Shown here: positions 16,884 through 25,539 of the stretch, piece after piece
How positions within the stretch are numbered: position 1 is the stretch's first letter
Layout: the number at the start of each line of letters is the position of its first letter
From: Amycolatopsis sp. DSM 110486
GTDB taxonomy: Bacteria > Actinomycetota > Actinomycetes > Mycobacteriales > Pseudonocardiaceae
Reading direction: 5' to 3'
NCBI RefSeq assembly: GCF_019468465.1
Contig: NZ_CP080519.1
Span: forward strand, 434,001 to 498,000
Length of the DNA: 64,000 nucleotides
Made by a program: the position numbers and the translations under genes
The notes under the pieces: model-generated
What the model was told of the DNA's origin: nothing
What the model saw: only the letters and a program-made list of their open reading frames with translations
The model's database searches: none

Positions 16884-17663
16884 CTACACTTCTTTGCCCT
16901 TTTCCCGCGAAGCCTGCACGCGCGCGATCCGCTGGGAAGTCCGGCGAAGGTGCTTGGCCATGATCTCGCGCGCCTTTTCCGCGTCCCGCGCGGCGATGGC
17001 CTCCACGAACTCGCGGTGTTCGCTGGTGCCCCGGTGGCCCATTAGCGGCGCGGCCACCTGGGCCTCGCGCAGGGACATCAGCAGCGGACCGTGGAACGAG
17101 TGCACCAGCATTTCGATGGCGGCGTTGTGGGTGCACTGCGCCACGCGGACGTGAAACGCGGCCGACATCTCCATGCTGTACTCGCCGCGTTTCAGAGCGG
17201 CTTGGTGCTCGCGGGTCAACTCGCGTAGGTCCTCGACGTCCTTTTCGGTCGCCCGCTCGATCACCGCGTCGATGATGCCGAGCTCCACTACCTGCCGGGC
17301 CTCGATGACTTCCGGCGCTGTCATCGGCGAGAGGTTCACGAGGTCGGCGAGGTTCGCACTGAGCTTCGTCGACGAGGGCGTCGTGACGAACGCGCCGCCG
17401 CGCGCGCCGACCCGGATCGCGACCAGGCCGGCGGCTTCCAGTACGCGTAGCGCCTCGCGGACGGTGACCCGGCTGACGCCCATCTGCTCGCACAGGGCGC
17501 GCTCGCTCGGCAGGCGATCGCCGGGACGCAGTTTGTCGGCGCGGATGAGCGAGCGGATCTGCTCGACGATGACTTCCGACATCCGGCTCGACGACACGAC
17601 GTCGAACAGTCCGCTGTCCGCCCGCGGAGCAGCCGCGGATCCACCCCGCCCTGCTGGTTCCAT
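16884..17663 (-). CDS. GntR-family regulator, FadR/FCD subfamily (paralog 1)
   Basis: 259 aa. The winged HTH is at residues about 30-100 (IVEQIRSLIRADKLRPGDRLPSERAL, then GVSRVTVREALRVLEAAGLV). An FCD ligand-binding domain follows, with its helical Asp/His ligand set (FHVRVAQCTHN, then HGPLLMSLREA and HREFVEAI). Highly similar to the regulator at 41495-42229: the HTH blocks and the HGPLLMSLREA segment are almost identical. It is divergent from the class II aldolase operon, with an operator in the gap. It is one of two candidates to bind the recurring cluster palindrome and to sense an aromatic acid or pathway intermediate. Confidence 0.92.
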   Translation of the reverse strand: MEPAGRGGSAAAPRADSGLFDVVSSSRMSEVIVEQIRSLIRADKLRPGDRLPSERALCEQMGVSRVTVREALRVLEAAGLVAIRVGARGGAFVTTPSSTKLSANLADLVNLSPMTAPEVIEARQVVELGIIDAVIERATEKDVEDLRELTREHQAALKRGEYSMEMSAAFHVRVAQCTHNAAIEMLVHSFHGPLLMSLREAQVAAPLMGHRGTSEHREFVEAIAARDAEKAREIMAKHLRRTSQRIARVQASREKGKEV

Positions 17664-17721
17664 GCGCCGATCCTCTCACAGGAACACCGAAACCCCCGCT
17701 GTCGCGGCGCCCGACCAAGGG

Positions 17722-17786
17722 TTGACCCGCCGCTGGAGGGCGCCTTATGGTCATATCGTCGTTCGGACTAACCAATAGACCAGACC
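17722..17786 (+). promoter_or_regulatory. Promoter and GntR-type operator of the aldolase operon
   Basis: TTGACC (17722-17727) and TATGGT (17746-17751) form a possible -35/-10 pair with an 18-bp spacer. TTATGGTCATATCG overlaps the -10, and the cluster palindrome TTCGGACTAACCAAT lies at 17762-17776, with a further half site AGACCAG just after it. Confidence 0.6.
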
Positions 17787-17808
17787 TTCGGAACAAACAG
17801 GAGGCGCC

Positions 17809-18516
17809 GTGAGGGAGTCCGTCGCGCTCGCCTGCCGGGTGCTCGCCGCGACCGGCCTCGTCGAGCACGTGCTCGGCCACATCAGCGTCCGCACGTCGCC
17901 GGACGAGCTGCTGGTGCGCTGCCGTGGCCCGGAGGAAGCCGGCCTCCGCTACACGACGGCGGAGGACATCCGGCCGGTGCCGCTGCACGGCACGCCCGAA
18001 ACCGGCGAGTGGAGCGTGCCCAACGAGCTCCCGATCCACACCGAGGTGCTGCGGCGCCACCCCGAGGCGACGGCCGTGGTCCACGCGCACCCACCCGCCG
18101 TGGTCACCATGGCGCTCGCCGGGCTGCCGTGGCTGCCGCTGTTCGGCGCCTACGACATCCCCGCCGCGCGGCTGGCCGCAGACGGCATCCCCGTGTGGCC
18201 GCGCTCGGTGCTGGTGAACGACCACGACCTCGCCGGGCAGATGGCCGACGCGCTCGGCGACCGGCCGGTCCTGGTCCTCAGTGGACACGGGCTGGTCAGC
18301 GTCGCCGGCGGCGACCCCGAGACCGCGGTGGCCCAGGCCGTGTTGCAGGCCATCGCCGTCGACACGCTCGCCCGGCACACCCTCGCCGTCGCCCACGCCG
18401 GCGGGAAACCGGTGGCGATCCCCGACGAGGACCTCGCGCTCCTGCCCGATCTGGGCGGGGCGTTCAACGTCACGACCCTGTGGCGGCACGTGGTGCGGCG
18501 CACCGAGAACCCCTGA
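17809..18516 (+). CDS. Class II aldolase/adducin family protein
   Basis: 235 aa. Zinc-binding pattern of class II aldolases: VVHAHPPAVVTMAL near residues 85-98 (HxH) and a third histidine in LVLSGHGLVSV near 157. The early GHISVRTSPDELLVRCRG is also typical. GTG start with GGAGGC upstream. Members cleave or decarboxylate small hydroxy-acids and sugar phosphates; in this catabolic regulon a retro-aldol or decarboxylation step is plausible, but the substrate is not known. First gene of an operon with a cupin, methyltransferase and Ni/Co permease. Confidence 0.88.
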   Translation: MRESVALACRVLAATGLVEHVLGHISVRTSPDELLVRCRGPEEAGLRYTTAEDIRPVPLHGTPETGEWSVPNELPIHTEVLRRHPEATAVVHAHPPAVVTMALAGLPWLPLFGAYDIPAARLAADGIPVWPRSVLVNDHDLAGQMADALGDRPVLVLSGHGLVSVAGGDPETAVAQAVLQAIAVDTLARHTLAVAHAGGKPVAIPDEDLALLPDLGGAFNVTTLWRHVVRRTENP

Positions 18517-18548
18517 AGTCCCCCGCGAGTACGACAAGGAGAGCAGCA

Positions 18549-19124
18549 GTGCGTGACGAGTACCTGAAGGGCGTCCTGGCCAGCGAGAAGAAGAACCTCG
18601 ATTCCTCGGAGATCGCGGCCCGCGACGAGTTCAACCGGCAGCACCCGCCGAACAAGGGCCTGGTCGTGGAGGACGACCTGAGGAAGATGGAGCTGCCGGC
18701 CCGGCCGTGGCGCAACAACCGAGGCCACTACTTCGACCTCGCCGACTACGAGGTGCTGAGCGCGCACATCTCGGAGCTCAAGCCGGGCAACAACTCCGTG
18801 CGCCACCGCCACACCACCGAGGCCTACCTCTACGTGGTCAAGGGACACGGTTTCTCGCTCGTCAACTACGACGACGAGCCGATCGAGGTCGTCGAATGGC
18901 AGGAGGGCACGCTGTTCGCGCCGCCTCGGTGGGCGTGGCACCAGCACTTCAACCTCGACGGCAATGACACCGCGCGCTACCTCGCGATCCAGGACACGGG
19001 ACTGCTGCGCACGATGCGCCTGCACAACATTGAGCGCCACGGCGTGCAGCTCTCCCCCGACGAGGGCAAGCAGCTCCTCGACGCGGCCGTCGAGGCCGGC
19101 ACCACGCACGGCGCCCGCAAGTAA
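18549..19124 (+). CDS. Cupin protein
   Basis: 191 aa. Metal-ligand motif RHRHTTEAYLYVVKGHG near residues 84-100 and WAWHQHFN near 125-132, so the four cupin ligands (two His, Glu, His) are present. It has an N-terminal helical extension of about 50 residues. GTG start with AAGGAG seven bases upstream. Related to the cupin half of gentisate-1,2-dioxygenase-like and pirin-like proteins. A terminator hairpin follows (19133-19173). Likely a metalloenzyme or binding protein of the aromatic pathway. Confidence 0.85.
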   Translation: MRDEYLKGVLASEKKNLDSSEIAARDEFNRQHPPNKGLVVEDDLRKMELPARPWRNNRGHYFDLADYEVLSAHISELKPGNNSVRHRHTTEAYLYVVKGHGFSLVNYDDEPIEVVEWQEGTLFAPPRWAWHQHFNLDGNDTARYLAIQDTGLLRTMRLHNIERHGVQLSPDEGKQLLDAAVEAGTTHGARK

Positions 19125-19132
19125 GCGATTCC

Positions 19133-19173
19133 CTCGGCCGTGCTCCCGCACCCGAGGCGGGAGCACGGCCGAG
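19133..19173 (+). terminator. Hairpin between cupin and methyltransferase genes
   Basis: Perfect 17-bp stem CTCGGCCGTGCTCCCGC / GCGGGAGCACGGCCGAG around a 7-base loop. No T-run; it may attenuate rather than stop transcription into the methyltransferase gene. Confidence 0.65.
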
Positions 19174-19205
19174 CCACGAACCCATCCGACCTGTGAGGAG
19201 TGCCC

Positions 19206-19877
19206 GTGCCCGAAGGAACACCCGTGTCCGAATGGCTGGACCCGACCGTCGCGACGTCGTGGCTGGAACAGGACAGCCTCGTCGGATTCCTCGTGCTGCC
19301 CCGGCGAATCGCCGCCACGCTGGTGGCGGGCGACCGGCCGCGGACGAAACTGGTGGCCGACATCGGCAGCGGCCCCGGTGACTTCCTGGAGGTCCTGCTC
19401 GATCTCTTCCCCGGCGCGCACGGCATCTGGACCGACGTCTCCACCGTGATGGAAGACGCCGCCCGCGCGCGACTCGCCCGCTTCTCCGACCGCGTTTCCT
19501 ACCAGCTCACCGACATGACGGACCTCGCGGAACTGCCCGGTGACCTCGACGTGGTGATGACCTCGCGGGCCAGCCACCACCTGAACCCGGCGCAGCTGGC
19601 GCGGTTCTACACCGAAGCGGCCGAGCACCTGGCGCCCGGCGGCTGGCTGCTGAACCTCGACCACATCGGGCCCGGGCCGGTGTGGGACGCGCGGCTGCGC
19701 GCAGCCCGCAAGCAGCTCATCCCGCCTTCCGACAAGGCCGGTGCCCACAAGCACAACGACGCGCTGCCCTCGGTGAACGACCACCTCGAAGGGCTCGCGA
19801 AGGCCGGGTTCGGCGACGTCGAGATGCCCTGGCGCGGCCTGTACACCTGCCTGCTGGCGGCTCGTCGTGACGGTTGA
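19206..19877 (+). CDS. SAM-dependent class I methyltransferase
   Basis: 223 aa. SAM-binding motif I is VADIGSGPGDFLEV near residues 48-61; the acidic residue ending strand 2 is in IWTDVS near 77. The post-motif LAPGGWLLNLDHIGPG is also typical. GTG 19206 sits five bases after GAGGAG; GTG 19200 would overlap that site. The stop overlaps the next start (permease) by 11 bp. O- or N-methylation of a pathway-related small molecule is possible; no substrate evidence. Confidence 0.85.
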   Translation: MPEGTPVSEWLDPTVATSWLEQDSLVGFLVLPRRIAATLVAGDRPRTKLVADIGSGPGDFLEVLLDLFPGAHGIWTDVSTVMEDAARARLARFSDRVSYQLTDMTDLAELPGDLDVVMTSRASHHLNPAQLARFYTEAAEHLAPGGWLLNLDHIGPGPVWDARLRAARKQLIPPSDKAGAHKHNDALPSVNDHLEGLAKAGFGDVEMPWRGLYTCLLAARRDG

Positions 19878-20982
19878 CGGATCCCACCGGCTCGCCCGCG
19901 TCCGCGTCGCGCTCAGCGGCCGCGAATGGGCGTCGCTGGGCGGCATGGCCACTGTCGTCCTGCTGCTGAACCTCGTCGGCTGGGGGGTGCTCGGCCTCGT
20001 GGTGGCCCCGGAGCACCACGCGCTGGCCGGCGGCGGGTTCTTCGGCGTCGGGCTCGGCGTCACGGCGTTCACGCTGGGCCTGCGCCACGCGTTCGACGCC
20101 GACCACATCGCCGCCATCGACAACACCACCCGCAAGCTGATGGCCGAGGGGGGCCGGCCGCTGTCGGTCGGGTTCTGGTTCTCGCTCGGTCATTCGACCG
20201 TCGTGTTCGGACTGTGCCTGCTGCTCTCGATCGGTGTGCGCGCGCTCGCCGGATCGGTCACGGACGACTCGTCGGCGCTGCACCGGGTGACGGGCCTGAT
20301 CGGCACGTCGGTATCGGGGGTGTTCCTCTATATCATCGGGATCGTCAACCTGGTCGTGCTGTTCGGCATTCTGCGAGTGTTCCGCGAGATGCGCCACGGC
20401 CGGTTCAGCGAAGCCGAGCTCGAGGAGCACCTCGCGCGGCGCGGCGTGCTGAACCGGCTGCTGTCCGGCCTGACGAAGGCGGTCCGCAAGCCCTGGCACA
20501 TCTACCCGGTGGGTGTCCTCTTCGGACTCGGGTTCGACACCGCCACCGAGGTGGGCCTGCTCGTGCTGGCGGCGGGCGCGGCCACTTTCGCCCTGCCCTG
20601 GTACGCCATCCTCGTGCTGCCGGTGCTGTTCGCGGCGGGGATGACGCTGTTCGACACCGCCGACGGCTGCTTCATGAACTTCGCCTACGGGTGGGCGTTC
20701 GCGAAGCCGGTGCGCAAGGTCTTCTACAACCTCACCGTGACCGCGCTTTCGGTGGCTGTCGCGCTCGTCATCGGGACGATCGAGCTGCTGTCGATCCTCG
20801 CCGACCGGCTCGGGATCGTCTCGGGCCCGCTGGCCGCGATCGCCGACCTCGACCTGAACAACGTCGGCTTCGCGATCGCCGGGTTGTTCGTCGCGACCTG
20901 GCTCGTCGCCGTGCTCGTCTGGCGGGTCGGCCGGATCGAGGAGAAGTGGTCGGCCCACCTCTCCGTCGACCCCGACCGTTAG
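19867..20982 (+). CDS. Nickel/cobalt permease, HoxN/NixA (NiCoT) family
   Basis: 371-aa integral membrane protein with about eight helices. The NiCoT signature RHAFDADHI is in helix 2 near residues 73-81. Further family motifs are FSLGHSTVVF, LGFDTATEVGLL and LFDTADGCFMNFAYGWAF. It imports Ni2+ or Co2+. GTG start overlaps the methyltransferase stop. No urease or hydrogenase genes are nearby, so the metal may be needed by a cupin or another metalloenzyme of this cluster. It converges with the NAD(P)-binding gene and shares stop-codon bases with it. Confidence 0.93.
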   Translation: MTVDGSHRLARVRVALSGREWASLGGMATVVLLLNLVGWGVLGLVVAPEHHALAGGGFFGVGLGVTAFTLGLRHAFDADHIAAIDNTTRKLMAEGGRPLSVGFWFSLGHSTVVFGLCLLLSIGVRALAGSVTDDSSALHRVTGLIGTSVSGVFLYIIGIVNLVVLFGILRVFREMRHGRFSEAELEEHLARRGVLNRLLSGLTKAVRKPWHIYPVGVLFGLGFDTATEVGLLVLAAGAATFALPWYAILVLPVLFAAGMTLFDTADGCFMNFAYGWAFAKPVRKVFYNLTVTALSVAVALVIGTIELLSILADRLGIVSGPLAAIADLDLNNVGFAIAGLFVATWLVAVLVWRVGRIEEKWSAHLSVDPDR

Positions 20983-21794
20983 GCGGGCGGCCCGCCGAAC
21001 AGCTCCGCCACGCCCGCGACGGTGATGCCCTCCATCACCTCGCGCGCGGTGTGCGCCACCGGCAGGTCCTGGCCCACGCCGTCGGCCATGCGGAACGCAT
21101 TGGCCAGATCCTTGCGGTACCAGGTGAAGCGCATCAGTTCGAGCTGCGCGAGCGTGGCGCTCGCGGCCACTCCGTCGAGCAAGGCCCGGCGCAGCTTCGC
21201 CGGCTCGACGCCGAGGCTGCGACCGAGCCGCATCGCCTCGACGATCGCCGTGATCTGGCCCCAGTGACACAGGTTGTTCACCGTCTTGCCGACCTGGCCG
21301 GAGCCGAGCGGACCGAGGTGGTGCACCGCTTTCGTCCACGGCTGCAGCGCCGGGCGCACCCGGTCCAGCACAGCTTCTTCCCCGCCGACCAGCAGGACGA
21401 TCTCGCCGTTCTCCGCTCCGCGGACACCGCCGGTGAGCGCCGCGTCCAGGACGGCCACTCCGGCGCCTTCGGCCTCGGCCTCGACGCGGTGCGAGGTCTC
21501 GGGCGTCACCGAACTGCAGATCAGCAACGCGGAGCCAGGCTTCGCCGTGGTCAGCACGGCCGCCGACACCTCGAGCACGTCCTCATCAGACGGAACGATC
21601 ACGAGCACCACGTCGCAACCGCCGAGCCCGGCCGCGGACCCGGCCGCCCTCGCGCCCGCGCCGACCAGTTCGTCCACTGTGGAGCGATTGCGGTCGAATA
21701 CAACCGTGTCCCAGCCGGCGCCGGCGAGGTGCCGCGCGATCGGCGCGCCCATCGCACCCAGCCCGGCCACGCCAACGCTTCCGTGATCCGACAT
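20979..21794 (-). CDS. NAD(P)-dependent beta-hydroxyacid dehydrogenase (3-hydroxyisobutyrate dehydrogenase-like)
   Basis: 271 aa. N-terminal Rossmann motif GVAGLGAMGAPIARHLAGAG. The mid-protein substrate motif GLGSGQVGKTVNNL near residue 165 contains the catalytic lysine, and the C-terminal helical domain is present. ATG 21794 with GGAAGG upstream is chosen over an upstream in-frame ATG at 21872, which lies in the terminator region. It oxidises a beta-hydroxy acid or reduces a semialdehyde. It lies 105 bp downstream of the bicupin gene on the same strand, but a terminator separates them. Confidence 0.88.
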   Translation of the reverse strand: MSDHGSVGVAGLGAMGAPIARHLAGAGWDTVVFDRNRSTVDELVGAGARAAGSAAGLGGCDVVLVIVPSDEDVLEVSAAVLTTAKPGSALLICSSVTPETSHRVEAEAEGAGVAVLDAALTGGVRGAENGEIVLLVGGEEAVLDRVRPALQPWTKAVHHLGPLGSGQVGKTVNNLCHWGQITAIVEAMRLGRSLGVEPAKLRRALLDGVAASATLAQLELMRFTWYRKDLANAFRMADGVGQDLPVAHTAREVMEGITVAGVAELFGGPPA

Positions 21795-21845
21795 CAGTAC
21801 CTTCCTCCCCGCCGACGGGGCCGCACCCCGCGGCAGTCGAAGCGA

Positions 21846-21886
21846 AAGGGGCCTGCCTCGCGATGAATCCACGAGACAGGCCCCTT
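21846..21886 (-). terminator. Terminator of the bicupin gene
   Basis: Stem AAGGGGCCTGCCTCG / CGAGACAGGCCCCTT (one mismatch) with an 11-base loop, just downstream of the bicupin stop codon on the minus strand. Confidence 0.7.
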
Positions 21887-21899
21887 CTTCACGGACGCC

Positions 21900-22925
21900 T
21901 CAGACGGCGCTGGCGGCTTCGGCCAGTTCGCCGGTGTACTCCGGAGCGTTTTCGAAGTAGTGCACCTTGTCGTAGCCGATGTGCTTGAACATGCGGTTCT
22001 GCGCGGACAGCAAGCGCAACGGAGTGCCGTCTGCGGCGTAGTGCACGGCGATCGTGTTCTGCGGAACGTAGAGCGTGTCGCCCTTCGTGATCTCGTGCCG
22101 GGTCGGCGTCTTCGCGACTCGCGCGTAGTACTTCTCCGCGATCTCCTCCTGGACCTCCCAGTGCAGCGAATAGCCGGAGCCATCGAGCACATAGAGGACC
22201 TCGTCGGCCATCTTCCAGTGCTTGCCCGAGCGGCTGCCGGCCGGGATGTCGAGCTCGAAGACATCGACGGAGAACTGACGCAGGTCCGTCCGCTCGGGAC
22301 TGTTGAGCACGCGGACGCGGCCCATCGGGGTCGTTTCCCAGACCGTGTCCTCCTGCCGCACGACCTTCTTGCGCTCCAGCACACCGTCGGTCCAGATCCG
22401 CGACCAGTCCTCGCGCTCACCGAACTCGTCCGGCCGCTCGATCGGACCGCCGCGGCCCTGCTGCAGCAGACCCAGGAACATCCACGTGCACTTGGCCTTC
22501 ATCACCAGCGCGACGGCTTTTTCGTCGTAGGGGTTGTAGTGCCGGTGCACCGAGTCGGTGTGCACGAAGACCAGTTCCCCGGCCTTCCAGTCGTAACGCT
22601 GGTCGTCGTGGATCTCGTAGCCGGCACCTTCGAGGATGTAGAAGGACGCCTCGTTCTGGTGTCCGTGTCCCCGGTTGGAGCTGTGCGGCGGCAGTTCGAC
22701 GAAATGCACCTGCAACGTCTGGGTCAGGAAGTCCTCGTCCCCCGGCCCGATTCGCCACCACGTGCGGGACTTCTCCGAGTCGCCGGAGTGGCCGACCTTC
22801 GCGTCGTCGACCACCACCGAGTCGTCGCGGACTCGTTCGGCGGCCAGCTGGGCCTGACGGAACTGACCGAGCCCGTAGGTCTCAGAAGTCAAGCCACGTA
22901 CGAACACGCGTCCCTTCTTGCCCAT
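21900..22925 (-). CDS. Bicupin protein
   Basis: 341 aa with two cupin domains. Domain 1 has HGHQNEASFYILEGAG near residues 82-97 and HRHYN near 125. Domain 2 has GKHWKMADEVLYVLDGSG near 225-242 and VPQNTIAVHY near 290. Domain 1 keeps a full metal-ligand set; domain 2 has fewer clear His ligands. ATG 22925 has GAGGA just upstream. The fold is that of ring-cleaving gentisate/salicylate dioxygenases and oxalate decarboxylases. Divergent from a 4,5-dihydroxyphthalate decarboxylase-like gene with a cluster operator between them. Candidate ring-opening or oxidative enzyme. Confidence 0.85.
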   Translation of the reverse strand: MGKKGRVFVRGLTSETYGLGQFRQAQLAAERVRDDSVVVDDAKVGHSGDSEKSRTWWRIGPGDEDFLTQTLQVHFVELPPHSSNRGHGHQNEASFYILEGAGYEIHDDQRYDWKAGELVFVHTDSVHRHYNPYDEKAVALVMKAKCTWMFLGLLQQGRGGPIERPDEFGEREDWSRIWTDGVLERKKVVRQEDTVWETTPMGRVRVLNSPERTDLRQFSVDVFELDIPAGSRSGKHWKMADEVLYVLDGSGYSLHWEVQEEIAEKYYARVAKTPTRHEITKGDTLYVPQNTIAVHYAADGTPLRLLSAQNRMFKHIGYDKVHYFENAPEYTGELAEAASAV

Positions 22926-23021
22926 GCGTTCCTCGCTTTCCCGCGCCTTGGCGCTTTTCGACGGAGGCAGAAGATGTTCCTCCCGGGCGCCCCGCCCGGG
23001 TACGCTCCGAAGTATAGGCCT

Positions 23022-23036
23022 AACTGTCCTACCAAT
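23022..23036. promoter_or_regulatory. GntR-type cluster operator
   Basis: AACTGTCCTACCAAT, a copy of the cluster palindrome (reverse reading ATTGG-TAGGA-CAGTT, right arm imperfect). It lies between the divergent bicupin and decarboxylase-like genes, next to an AT-rich TATAGG (23013-23018). Confidence 0.5.
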
Positions 23037-23064
23037 CCAGAGCCCGACCTTCCGGGAGGCTTCG

Positions 23065-24054
23065 TTGAGCGACGTCCACCTCAGCATCGCGACCACCGAC
23101 TACGACCATTTCCGCGACTTCCGCACCGGCGCCGTGCGCGCCCAGGGCATCGACCACACCTGGTCGATGCTGAGCCACCACGAGATCTTCGCGCGGTTCA
23201 CCGCCAACCGTGAGTGGGACGTGGCCGAGTTGTCCTTCGCCAAGTTCAGCGCCCAGATCACCCGCGACGAGCCGGACATCGTGGGGCTGCCGGTCGTCTG
23301 CTCGCGGCTGTTCCGGTTCGGCTCGTTCTACGTCAACCGCCGCAGCGGCATCCGCTCCGTCGAAGACCTGCGCGGCAAGAAGGTCGGCTCGCCCGAGTGG
23401 GCTCACTCGGCCGCGGTGTACATGCGAGGCTGGCTGCACAACGACATGGGCGTCAAACTCGATGAGATCGAGTGGTACCAGGCCGGCGCGAACGCCCCGG
23501 GCCGCGTCGAGAAGGTGGAGCTGAACCTGCCGCCCGGCGTACGGCTCACCCGCGTGGCCGACCGGTCGCTGTCGGACCTGCTCGCCGCGGGCGATATCGA
23601 CTGCGCGATCATCGCGCGGCCGCCGACGTGCTTCCTCGAAGGCCACCCCGACGTCGTGCGCCTTTTCCCGGACTACCGGGAAAAGGAACAGGAGTACTTC
23701 GGGGACACCGGCATCTGGCCGATCATGCACTTGATCGCGATGCGCCGCCAGGTCCTCGACGAGCACCCGTGGGCCGCTCGCAACCTCTACAACGCCTTCC
23801 TGGAGTCGAAACAACGCAGCGTCGAACGGCTTCTCGACCCCGCCGTCTCGCGCTACCCGCTCCCCTGGCTCGCCACCTACGGCCGCGAGATGCGCGACCT
23901 GTTCGCCGGTGACCCGTTCCCGTTCGGCATCGAACCCAACCGTGCCACGTGGGAACAGCTGCTCACCTACGCAGCCCAGCAGGGCATCGCGCACCGGCTC
24001 GCCACCGCCGACGAGATCTTCCCAGCCGGGATCATGACCGAGGTGGTGGTGTGA
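23065..24054 (+). CDS. 4,5-dihydroxyphthalate decarboxylase-like protein (paralog 1)
   Basis: 329 aa. The start LSIATTDYDHFRDFRTGAV and the later GLPVVCSRLFRFGSFYVN, FGDTGIWPIMHLIAMRR and PFPFGIEPNRATWEQLL match the Pht5-type family, a periplasmic-binding-protein fold. No signal peptide, so it works in the cytoplasm as an enzyme rather than a transport receptor. TTG start (23065) with GGGAGG five bases upstream. Pht5 removes one carboxylate from 4,5-dihydroxyphthalate to give protocatechuate. Two relatives lie at 43570-44556 and 47487-48428, so different substrates are likely. Exact substrate unknown. Confidence 0.85.
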   Translation: MSDVHLSIATTDYDHFRDFRTGAVRAQGIDHTWSMLSHHEIFARFTANREWDVAELSFAKFSAQITRDEPDIVGLPVVCSRLFRFGSFYVNRRSGIRSVEDLRGKKVGSPEWAHSAAVYMRGWLHNDMGVKLDEIEWYQAGANAPGRVEKVELNLPPGVRLTRVADRSLSDLLAAGDIDCAIIARPPTCFLEGHPDVVRLFPDYREKEQEYFGDTGIWPIMHLIAMRRQVLDEHPWAARNLYNAFLESKQRSVERLLDPAVSRYPLPWLATYGREMRDLFAGDPFPFGIEPNRATWEQLLTYAAQQGIAHRLATADEIFPAGIMTEVVV

Positions 24055-24403
24055 ACCCGGTGCGGTAATCCGCCATTCGGCCCTACGGTTTCCGCCGGGC
24101 TTTGGCAGAATGGCTGCCACTTCGACGCAGGGACGCGCCCGCCCGCACTCACCGCGCACGGGCCGTCCCGCGCTGCGCTCACCGTCCGAAGTGGATCCGC
24201 GGGCCGAGGATTTCGATCGGGACCAGCATCGGCATCAACGGTTGACAAATGGTCATACCATAGGTCCATACTGCTCGAACCGAACGGCCCATGGCCTCAG
24301 GCACCGGACCCTCGGCACCCGAAGCTCCGCGACAGTTCCGCACTCACATCGTGGTGAGCCCGCCTTGTTCCCGGCGGCGGTCCGCTCACCGAAGGGAACC
24401 GCA
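24055..24403 (+). promoter_or_regulatory. Long leader and promoter of the iron/spermidine-type ABC operon, with cluster operator
   Basis: 349-bp gap without a gene. TTGACA (24242-24247) is a good -35. The cluster palindrome AATGGTCATACCATA (24248-24262), with a perfect TGGT-CAT-ACCA core, lies directly after it, and a CATACT -10-like box is at 24267. The transcript would then carry a leader of about 125 nt before the ATG at 24404. Small hairpins such as CTCACATCGTGGTGAG occur; no known riboswitch was recognised. Confidence 0.6.
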
Positions 24404-25495
24404 ATGCACAAGAGGCGAAGCACCCGACGGACCGTCTCGGCCGTCCTCGCCGGCGGCCTGGCGTTGACGATGGCCGCCGCGTGCGGCTCCGGCGCGGCCA
24501 GCTCTACCGACGAGGCCCAGACGACGGCCGACCAGCGCAACCCCCAGCAGCTCGCCGAGGTGGCGGCGAGGGAAGGCCAGGTGGTCTGGTACACCACGTT
24601 CGCCGACACCGACGTCGCTCCGATCATCGCGTCGTTCAACAAGGTCTACCCGAAGATCAAGGTCAACGCCCTGCGGCTGAGCGCCGACAAGATCCCGCCC
24701 CGCGTGATCACCGAGCAGCGCGGCGGCAAGTACAACGCCGACGTGGTCTCCGGCGACTCGCCGCAGATCGCCCAGCTGCTGCAGGCGGGCGCGCTGCAGC
24801 CCTACAAACCGGTCGACGCCGCACCGCTGCCCGCCGGGCTCAGCCTGCCCGACGGCTACCAAGGTGTCGTGTACGCCGTCACCACCGTGCTCTCCTGGAA
24901 CCCCCAGGTGCTCACGCAGAAGGGCCTGACCGCACCGAAATCCTGGGAGGACCTCACGAAGCCCCAGTGGCGCGGGCAGTTCTCGATCGACCCCGGCGCG
25001 GTCAACTGGTACGACAGCCTGATCGCGGCGATGGGCCACGACAAGGCACTGGCGTTGCTGAAGGGGCTCGGCGACAACGCGCCGGTGTTCGTCGAGAGCC
25101 ACACCCAGTCGCTGACCAACGTGCAAGCCGGCGAGCCGCTCGCCGCCGCGACCGCCTACGGCTACAAAGCCTCCAGCCTCAAGAAGAAGACGCCGAACAC
25201 CCTGGACTTCGTCAACGGCACACCGCTGCCGGCGTCGCTGAACCTCATCGACGTCGTGAAGAACTCGCCGCACCCCAACGCCGCCCGCCTCTTCGACGAC
25301 TGGATGGTCTCCAAGGCCGGGCAGCAGGAGATCGTCGACGTCACCAACCACACGTCGGTCCGCCCGGACGTCACCAACGACGCGAAGGTGTGGGACGAGA
25401 CGAAGTGGCCGGCCGCGTGGGGGCACCCGAACCTCTCGCAGGCGGACTACAACAACGAGCTCGCGGAAATGAAGTCGGCACTCAAAGCGCCGTGA
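24404..25495 (+). CDS. ABC transporter substrate-binding lipoprotein (Fe3+/AfuA type)
   Basis: 363 aa. Lipoprotein signal: basic start MHKRRSTRRTVSA, hydrophobic core, lipobox AAAC near residue 27. The mature protein begins the AfuA/FbpA-like pattern EGQVVWYTTFADTDVAPII and continues with VITEQRGGKYNADVVSGDS. Family members bind ferric iron, 2-aminoethylphosphonate, polyamines or aromatic acids. In this aromatic regulon an organic acid is as likely as iron. First gene of a five- or six-gene operon (SBP, permease, ATPase, M29-like, MoxR, VWA). Confidence 0.88.
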   Translation: MHKRRSTRRTVSAVLAGGLALTMAAACGSGAASSTDEAQTTADQRNPQQLAEVAAREGQVVWYTTFADTDVAPIIASFNKVYPKIKVNALRLSADKIPPRVITEQRGGKYNADVVSGDSPQIAQLLQAGALQPYKPVDAAPLPAGLSLPDGYQGVVYAVTTVLSWNPQVLTQKGLTAPKSWEDLTKPQWRGQFSIDPGAVNWYDSLIAAMGHDKALALLKGLGDNAPVFVESHTQSLTNVQAGEPLAAATAYGYKASSLKKKTPNTLDFVNGTPLPASLNLIDVVKNSPHPNAARLFDDWMVSKAGQQEIVDVTNHTSVRPDVTNDAKVWDETKWPAAWGHPNLSQADYNNELAEMKSALKAP

Positions 25496-25539
25496 CCCCC
25501 TGACGGCCGTGGCGGACCCCGCCGGCGAAAGGACCCACG

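Noticed and set aside
23065..24054. ABC transporter receptor assignment for the Pht5-like proteins
   Set aside because: They have a periplasmic-binding-protein fold but no signal peptide or lipobox, and no dedicated permease genes accompany them.
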